Assembly: GCA_020636405.1 (NCBI GenBank)
Contig: JACJXW010000004.1
Location: forward strand, 1,674,001-1,738,000
DNA: 64,000 nucleotides
Source: Lewinellaceae bacterium
Lineage (GTDB): Bacteria > Bacteroidota > Bacteroidia > Chitinophagales > Saprospiraceae
Reading direction: 5' to 3'
The notes under the pieces are model-generated. The model did no database searches. It was not told the DNA's origin and worked only from the letters and a program-made list of their open reading frames with translations. Every line of letters begins with the position of its first letter. The first letter of the stretch is position 1. This document shows, in pieces, positions 59,587 through 64,000 of the stretch. Both the position numbers and the translations under genes were made by a program.

Positions 59587-60600
59587 TCAAAACCTAATAT
59601 TCTGCAAACCAGTCAACTCCTTCACTTCCCTAACCGTCTCCTGCGCCCGCTTCCGGATTTTCTCCGAAGAGGCTTTGATCTGATTCTTCACGTCCTTCTT
59701 ATTGGCGGCCAGGTCCGCTTTGCGTTGGCGGAAAACGGTGCTGATCTCCACGAGGGCATCGGCCACGGCGTCTTTGAGTTCAACGTATTTCAGCTGTCCG
59801 GCGCGGTAGGTGTCCATCAGCTGTTCGTGGATCTCCTGTTTGCCGGCGGCATCGAGCAGGAGGAACAGGTTTTCAACGCCGGGGCTCATTTCACCTTCCG
59901 GGGTATCGCCGGTATCGGTCACGGCGGATCGCACCTGCTTGCGGATGCGCGCCTCTTCCCCGAAGACGTTGATGTAGTGCTTTTCTCCCAGGCTTTTGCT
60001 CATCTTTCGTTCGGGGTCGGCGGTGGAGCGCACCTTGAGCACCTTGGTGAACAGAGGCTCGGGCAGTACGAAGTACTCTTTGCCCACCTGGTTGTTGAAC
60101 CGTTGAGCGATGTTGCGGGTCAGTTCCAGGTGCTGTTCCTGGTCCTTGCCGATAGGCACGTAATCGGCCCGGTAGATGAGGATGTCGGCAGCCTGCAGCA
60201 CCGGATAATCGAACAGGCCGGCAGAGATGAAGCCGTCGCCGCTGTCTTCGGCGCTCTGCGAGCTCTTGTCCTTGAACTGGGTCATGCGGGTGAGCAGGCC
60301 GTAGGAGGTGAAACAGTTGAGGATCCAGCACAGCTCGGCGTGCTCCGGCACCAGCGACTGAATGCACAGGTTCTCTGCCCGGACACCGGTAGAAAGCAGG
60401 TTGAAAATAAGATCCCACGTATTTTCACGCAGCTTCTTAGGATTGTACGGCATGGTCATGGCGTGGTAATCCACCACAGTGTACACGCATTCGTATTTTT
60501 CCTGTAGATCCACCCAGTTCTTTACCGCACCGAAATAGTTGCCGAAATGCATGTCCCCCGTCGGTTGTATCCCGGAGAGGACCCTTTTCTTCTGTTCCAT
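59587..60600 (-). CDS. trpS: Tryptophan--tRNA ligase
   Basis: A 337-residue class I aminoacyl-tRNA synthetase that charges tRNA-Trp. Signatures: VLSGIQPTGDMHFGNYFGAV (the HIGH motif as HFGN), MTQFKDKSSQSAED, VLQAADILIYRADYVPIGKD and the KMSKSLGE nucleotide loop. Length and domain order are normal. The FAH-family gene follows after 15 bp. Tryptophan 2,3-dioxygenase elsewhere in the window uses the same amino acid, but the two genes are not linked. Confidence 0.98.
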   Translation of the reverse strand: MEQKKRVLSGIQPTGDMHFGNYFGAVKNWVDLQEKYECVYTVVDYHAMTMPYNPKKLRENTWDLIFNLLSTGVRAENLCIQSLVPEHAELCWILNCFTSYGLLTRMTQFKDKSSQSAEDSGDGFISAGLFDYPVLQAADILIYRADYVPIGKDQEQHLELTRNIAQRFNNQVGKEYFVLPEPLFTKVLKVRSTADPERKMSKSLGEKHYINVFGEEARIRKQVRSAVTDTGDTPEGEMSPGVENLFLLLDAAGKQEIHEQLMDTYRAGQLKYVELKDAVADALVEISTVFRQRKADLAANKKDVKNQIKASSEKIRKRAQETVREVKELTGLQNIRF

Positions 60601-60654
60601 CTAAAAGTTGTCTTTATACAGTTTTAAAGTTCCCGCGAAGATAAAAATTATTGC

Positions 60655-60740
60655 CAAGTCGGAAGTGGGAAGTGGGAAGTCCGGCTGGGAGCTGCCCTGA
60701 TGGCGCCACTTCCGCCTTCCGCCTTCCGCCTTCCGCCTTT
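60655..60740. repeat. GGAAGT and CTTCCGC arrays
   Basis: The left part holds three GGAAGTG/GGAAGT units and the right part about four CTTCCGC units, roughly inverse to each other. It ends 3 bp before the stop codon of the 60744-61259 gene, giving another array directly 3' of a minus-strand gene. Confidence 0.8.
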
Positions 60741-60743
60741 CAG

Positions 60744-61259
60744 TTATTTTTCCCCAAAGAACCAGCCCAGATACCGGTTGGCTTCATCGTAGAGCAGCCC
60801 TTCCCGTTCGTCGAGCAATTCTACAGTAGCAGGAATGGCGTTCATGTCTTCGTCCAGCCAGTATTCCAGCCGGCCTTTGATGAAGATAAAGCGGGAAAAA
60901 GGCTGAGCGACGAAAAAGAGGTCGGGCCCTCCAAAATAGAAGGTAGATTGCCGCACCATATCGCCGTTGTCGTCGGGTTCCGTGACGGTAAGTTTCACGG
61001 CCTTTTCATTCTCCATCCACAATTTCAGGATGCGGGCCTCATTCTGCCCATCTTCCAGCGCGAGGGTGTCGATAATGGGTTCCTGGTTGGCCAGGCGCTC
61101 TTCCAGAGAGCTGACGATCTCCTGCACCCGCTGTGTGACCCGCTCTACCAGTTCCCCTTCGGAATTAACCCCGTCGAAGCCTTCCTGTCCGAACAGCGGG
61201 CCGTGGAATGCCAGTGCGAACAGGGCGCACAGAAAACCGGAATGATTTAATTTTTTCAT
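60744..61259 (-). CDS. Secreted protein, unknown, paralogue of the next gene
   Basis: 171 residues. The start is the ATG at 61259, which opens a signal peptide (KKLNHSGFLCALFALAFHGP, ending LFGQ). The 66 residues upstream of this in the open frame are dismissed as non-coding. The mature part has a helix (VERVTQRVQEIVSSLEERLA) and a beta-rich domain with FYFGGPDLFFVAQPFSRFIF, then KGRLEYWLDEDMN. The 61334-61828 product shares this domain (SSFYFANGELFFASHADANF), so they form a duplicated pair in one transcription unit. I do not recognise the family. Confidence 0.75.
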   Translation of the reverse strand: MKKLNHSGFLCALFALAFHGPLFGQEGFDGVNSEGELVERVTQRVQEIVSSLEERLANQEPIIDTLALEDGQNEARILKLWMENEKAVKLTVTEPDDNGDMVRQSTFYFGGPDLFFVAQPFSRFIFIKGRLEYWLDEDMNAIPATVELLDEREGLLYDEANRYLGWFFGEK

Positions 61260-61333
61260 AGCAATTTGGTTTTTGATCTGAACAATGTCCGGAACCGGTG
61301 TTCCGGCAATAGGGATACGCTGGACTGCGGCTT

Positions 61334-61828
61334 TTATTTTGAGAACCTTCCCAAATAACTCTCCGCCTGCTCCAGAAGTTCCTTTTGCATTTGCCTGCGT
61401 TCCGCTTCCGTCCGTTGCACCGGCTTCCACTCGCCATCCAGCCAGTACTTCAGCTCCGGGCCGATGAAGATGAAGTTGGCGTCGGCATGACTGGCGAAAA
61501 AGAGCTCTCCGTTGGCAAAGTAGAACGAGGAATTTTCACGGCCGTTGCCCACGGTGGAGGTGAGCTTAACGGGGTTGCCCGCTTCCGCCCACAGTTGGAG
61601 GGTGCGGGCCGGTTGCCCTGTTTCGGCGGGCAGGCTCAGCTGTTCCGGGGCGCCATCCTGCAGCTGCTGGTTGGTGGAAAGGATCACTTTCTGCACTTCC
61701 CGGATGATGGCCTGGGTATACTCCTCTACCGTTTTGGGTGCTTCTTCGGCAGTGGCTCTGCCGGCGTCCTGCCGGCAACCAGCCGATAGCACCAGCAGGA
61801 AAAGGACGAGTGGGATATTGGATTTCAT
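61334..61828 (-). CDS. Lipoprotein, unknown, paralogue of the previous gene
   Basis: 164 residues. A lipoprotein signal (KSNIPLVLFLLVLSAGCRQD; lipidated Cys about residue 18) is followed by a helix (VEEYTQAIIREVQKVILSTN). The beta-rich domain (LQLWAEAGNPVKLTSTVGNG, ELFFASHADANFIFIGPELK) and a charged C-terminal helix (AERRQMQKELLEQAESYLGR) are shared with the 60744-61259 product. Anchoring to a membrane, with a soluble partner encoded 74 bp downstream, is the visible arrangement. The function is unknown. Confidence 0.78.
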   Translation of the reverse strand: MKSNIPLVLFLLVLSAGCRQDAGRATAEEAPKTVEEYTQAIIREVQKVILSTNQQLQDGAPEQLSLPAETGQPARTLQLWAEAGNPVKLTSTVGNGRENSSFYFANGELFFASHADANFIFIGPELKYWLDGEWKPVQRTEAERRQMQKELLEQAESYLGRFSK

Positions 61829-61940
61829 AGATTCGTTTGTTGGCGGAAAGCCCCGGCTGCCTATCGGTATTTACCGGTCAGGAGAGAAAAGCAGGGGCGC
61901 CCTCTCCTCCTTCGGGGGAGGGCCTTAGGGCAGAGTGGGC

Positions 61941-62324
61941 TTAATCGAACGCTGCGATCACCGAGATCTCCACGTTCACCAGTTTGGGCAGGTTGGCCAC
62001 TTCCACCAGTTCGCGGGCGGGCGCGGTGGCCTCATCGAAGTAAGAGGCGTATACCTCGTTGATGCGCCCGTAGTTGTTGATGTCGGAGACGAAGATGCTG
62101 CACTTGACCACGTCGGCAAAGGACAGGCCGGCCTCTTCCAGGATGGCGCGGATGTTCTCCATCACCTGGCGGGTTTCGGCCTCGATGTTGTCGGTCACCA
62201 GGTCTCCGGTGGCCGGGTTGATGGCGATCTGCCCGGAGGCATAGAGGGTATCGTTGTGGATAATGGCCTGGTTGTAGGGCCCTACCGGCGCCGGCGCCTT
62301 GTGCGTTTTGACTATTTTTTTCAT
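61941..62324 (-). CDS. ridA: RidA family deaminase
   Basis: A 127-residue RidA (YjgF/UK114) protein that hydrolyses reactive 2-aminoacrylate and related imines released by PLP enzymes. Signatures: KAPAPVGPYNQAIIHNDTLY, SGQIAINPATGDLV, EAETRQVMENIRAILEEAGL and the C-terminal PARELVEVANLPKLVNVEIS, with the active-site Arg in PARE. It is a homotrimer in other organisms. It stands between the unknown lipoprotein gene and rpmF. Confidence 0.96.
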   Translation of the reverse strand: MKKIVKTHKAPAPVGPYNQAIIHNDTLYASGQIAINPATGDLVTDNIEAETRQVMENIRAILEEAGLSFADVVKCSIFVSDINNYGRINEVYASYFDEATAPARELVEVANLPKLVNVEISVIAAFD

Positions 62325-62423
62325 GCTTTTTGGATGTGTATAGGTGATTCAACACAAAAAGCCCCACATCGCGCTAATCGGATGGGAGCTTAGTGTATGC
62401 TTGCGTCAGGCCGGAGCCTGTGG

Positions 62424-62618
62424 CTAAAGTTCTTCTTCGACTTTGATAAGCATTTTGCCGCGGTAGTACATATTGCCATCCAGGTCGCGGTAGGCGCGGT
62501 GCAACAGGTGCTTCTCCCCGGTATTGGCGCAGGTAGCCACATTGGGAATGGCGGCCTTCTTGTGCGTACGGCGCTTGCGCTTTCTCTGCTTCGATATTCT
62601 ACTCTTAGGATGTGCCAT
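62424..62618 (-). CDS. rpmF: 50S ribosomal protein L32
   Basis: A 64-residue ribosomal protein. It starts MAHPKSRISKQRKRKRRTHK at 62618 (the frame extends 14 codons upstream but the family starts here). The rest, CANTGEKHLLHRAYRDLDGN and RGKMLIKVEEEL, agrees with bacterial L32. It follows the DUF177 gene by 61 bp, the usual yceD-rpmF pairing; the plsX/fabH genes often found next are not present here. Confidence 0.97.
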   Translation of the reverse strand: MAHPKSRISKQRKRKRRTHKKAAIPNVATCANTGEKHLLHRAYRDLDGNMYYRGKMLIKVEEEL

Positions 62619-62679
62619 CGTTCTAAAAGTTTTATTAAGTTTTTCTGAGGCGGCGCTCAATGGCGTCTTCGCCTCGGAA

Positions 62680-63228
62680 TCAATTATTGTTGCTCAATTT
62701 CTTCAATTCGTCCCAGATCGGGTTCGTTTCTTCTTTTTCCTCTTCTTCGGCTTCTTCTCCGGTATGGCCGCCGTTGTCCAGGTAGCGAAGGGCTTCCTCG
62801 TTGCAGGGGCGCGGGTCGTCATTTTCGCAGTCGTAGACTTTAAACAGCGGCACAGCAAGGCAGATGTACTCGTAGATGTACTTGGCTACGTTGAGCCGCT
62901 GCGCCTCCGGGCTGATGAAGATGACGTCGGCCTCTTCGGGCTCCTCTTCCATGCTGAACTTGACCAGCAGGCGCTGGCTGTCGGAGATCGGCAGGTCGAT
63001 ATCGGCCGCGCAACGGTCGCATTGGGTGCGTACCGTGCCCTCCAGGTCGAACTGCAGCACATACATGTCGGTGCTTTTGTCGAACTCCAGCATCACCTGG
63101 ATGTCACTCTCGGCAATCGGAGAATTTTCAAAATTTTCAAAAAAGAAGCGGTCAATCTGAAACTCAAATTGATGGATTCCATTGTGCAACCCCTTCACCG
63201 GGATTGAATAAGTAATTAAGGGATCCAT
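62680..63228 (-). CDS. DUF177 (YceD-like) protein
   Basis: 182 residues. The start is the ATG at 63228 (MDPLITYSIPVKGLHNGIHQ); the longer open frame overlaps promoter sequence. The domain has VRTQCDRCAADIDLPISDSQ, with the paired cysteines typical of DUF177/YceD, then RLLVKFSMEE and a strongly acidic C-terminal tail ending NPIWDELKKLSNNN. YceD proteins take part in rRNA processing and 23S rRNA accumulation in bacteria and plastids. It precedes rpmF in the standard order. Confidence 0.93.
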   Translation of the reverse strand: MDPLITYSIPVKGLHNGIHQFEFQIDRFFFENFENSPIAESDIQVMLEFDKSTDMYVLQFDLEGTVRTQCDRCAADIDLPISDSQRLLVKFSMEEEPEEADVIFISPEAQRLNVAKYIYEYICLAVPLFKVYDCENDDPRPCNEEALRYLDNGGHTGEEAEEEEKEETNPIWDELKKLSNNN

Positions 63229-63245
63229 TGCTGCTCTTTTTGCCA

Positions 63246-63282
63246 AACCCTTGCCTGCCTTCACTTTTGAAGGACAAGGGTT
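63246..63282 (-). promoter_or_regulatory. Two-part hairpin in the DUF177-rpmF leader
   Basis: A perfect 8-bp outer stem AACCCTTG/CAAGGGTT (63246-63253 with 63275-63282) and a perfect inner stem CCTTC/GAAGG (63258-63262 with 63269-63273) lie between the promoter box and the DUF177 start. It may be a leader regulating the ribosomal-protein operon; function not shown. Confidence 0.5.
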
Positions 63283-63302
63283 CCGTTTTTCTAAAGCGGA
63301 TG

Positions 63303-63310
63303 CAAAGATA
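63303..63310 (-). promoter_or_regulatory. TATCTTTG promoter element of DUF177-rpmF
   Basis: The minus strand reads TATCTTTG, an exact TAnnTTTG box, 74 bp before the DUF177 start; the leader hairpin lies in between. No clear -33 box at the expected distance. Confidence 0.45.
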
Positions 63311-63512
63311 AGTTTTTTCAATTAAAATATCGAGCCCGCCGCTGAAGATTTCTTTAAAAATAGAGATCGTGAAGTTCTCTGATGGGATGCCACAAAGCCA
63401 AACGGTCGGTTCAGCGCCAGTCCTCCCCCCGTTTGTCGAAGAAGTGGCCACGTCTCCGATAAACGCTGCCGGATTAGGCTGCCCGGGGCAGCGGGAAACC
63501 AGGCAGTTTACA

Positions 63513-63546
63513 ACGAATCCCGAATCCCGATTCCCCGATTCCCGAA
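63513..63546. repeat. CGAATCC / CGATTCCC tandem array
   Basis: CGAATCCCGAATCCCGATTC followed by CCCGATTCCCG, short imperfect units of the same style as the arrays elsewhere in the window. The remainder of the 63229-63678 spacer holds the two promoters and the leader hairpin, and no gene. Confidence 0.75.
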
Positions 63547-63559
63547 ATTAACACCTCCC

Positions 63560-63592
63560 TTTTTCCTCATCTGTAGAAATGGTGTATTTTTG
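63560..63592 (+). promoter_or_regulatory. Bacteroidota-type promoter of the last gene
   Basis: TTTT (63560-63563) in the -33 region and TATTTTTG (63585-63592), an exact TAnnTTTG box, with 21 bp between, 86 bp before the ATG at 63679. Confidence 0.5.
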
Positions 63593-63678
63593 TGCCTGCC
63601 CATACACCCCTTGAACGAACAATAAACAATCTTTTCTGCTGCATTGTCTCCGTTCCGTAAATACATACAAGCATAACT

Positions 63679-64000
63679 ATGAATGTGATCAAGTTTTCCT
63701 CCTGTTTGCAGATTTGGTACACACGTGTTCAAAAACAATTCCTGCCTTTGGGCTTCCTGCTTTTTTTCCTGGGCAATTCAGCCATCGGCCAGGTGATCTT
63801 CTCTAACCCTGGGAGAACTTATAACAATACGGACTCCCGTACTTTCGATTCTTACGGCCCTGTAGATATTTCCAACTGTACTTCCATTACTTTTTCTCTC
63901 CAATACAGCTTTTCGCTGCCGTGGGAAGGATCCGGAAATATGGAATATTGTAATGAAGTAAATCCTGCCACCGGCCAGCCATACTGTTTTAGTGGAGTCC
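63679..64000 (+). CDS. Secreted protein, 5' part only
   Basis: The frame starts at the ATG at 63679 and stays open for 107 codons to the window edge. It has a long signal peptide: a polar start NVIKFSSCLQIWYTRVQKQ, a hydrophobic core LPLGFLLFFLGNSAIG and a likely cleavage after GNSAIGQ. The mature part begins VIFSNPGRTYNNTDSRTFDS and has cysteine-containing, Ser/Thr-rich stretches (VDISNCTSITFSLQYSFSL), typical of large Bacteroidota surface proteins. The C-terminus is not seen, so no family can be named. Confidence 0.75.
   Translation, partial: MNVIKFSSCLQIWYTRVQKQFLPLGFLLFFLGNSAIGQVIFSNPGRTYNNTDSRTFDSYGPVDISNCTSITFSLQYSFSLPWEGSGNMEYCNEVNPATGQPYCFSGV

Noticed and set aside
58855..60507. 550-codon plus-strand frame across metK, the FAH gene and trpS
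   Set aside because: It lies opposite three certain housekeeping genes and crosses their boundaries; its translation is a shadow with no recognisable motif.

Overview
The window looks like chromosomal DNA of a free-living member of the Bacteroidota, most likely a Saprospiria/Lewinella-type organism. The evidence is direct: C-terminal type IX secretion sorting tails on large secreted proteins, SprB-type repeats, cohesin and dockerin modules, promoters of the TAnnTTTG type, no obvious Shine-Dalgarno sequences, and GC-rich coding DNA. No rRNA, tRNA, CRISPR array or insertion sequence was recognised.

Bases 1-25724 (all minus strand, transcribed right to left) form one Wzx/Wzy-type exopolysaccharide locus. 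In order of transcription it holds an outer-membrane export lipoprotein (Wza), a Wzc-type co-polymerase/tyrosine kinase, a GDP-mannose 3,5-epimerase-like enzyme, a GT4 glycosyltransferase, a second Wzc, a Wzy-like polymerase, a DUF4956 membrane protein, two large CotH-like/beta-helix membrane-anchored paralogues, a Wzx-like flippase, GT2 and GT4 glycosyltransferases, an unknown membrane protein, a heparinase II/III-type lyase, a DUF354 glycosyltransferase-like protein and an AlgD-like GDP-mannose 6-dehydrogenase cut by the window edge. AlgD, the epimerase and the lyase together suggest a GDP-mannose-derived, uronate-containing polymer. The internal breaks between transcription units carry hairpins and a recurring ACTACCCCCC motif.

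Bases 26357-48969 hold mostly ordinary metabolic and housekeeping genes, nearly all on the minus strand: a spermidine-synthase-like membrane protein, an exported PIMT, a PflX-like radical SAM protein, tryptophan 2,3-dioxygenase, an HGSNAT-like acyltransferase, SET and MtfA proteins, an S41 peptidase, RfbD and RfbC, a GNAT enzyme, DUF2207 plus LemA, and the GTPase Der. Among them lie a secreted protein with 13 Cys/Asp-rich repeats, and two decayed toxin-antitoxin modules (VapBC-like and Doc-like) that are too short to be functional toxins.

Bases 49305-57360 (plus strand) hold two giant secreted cohesin/SprB/dockerin proteins with sorting tails, flanking a small dockerin protein without such a tail. 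This looks like a candidate cell-surface cohesin-dockerin assembly. Bases 57608-63228 return to minus-strand housekeeping genes (metK, an FAH-family hydrolase, trpS, two paralogous secreted proteins, RidA, L32, DUF177). A plus-strand secreted protein begins at 63679 and runs off the window.

Between the genes there is a striking set of low-complexity tandem and inverted arrays. Their unit differs at each site and they usually sit just 3' of a stop codon. There are also two MITE-like long imperfect palindromes (38921-39118 and 57449-57607).
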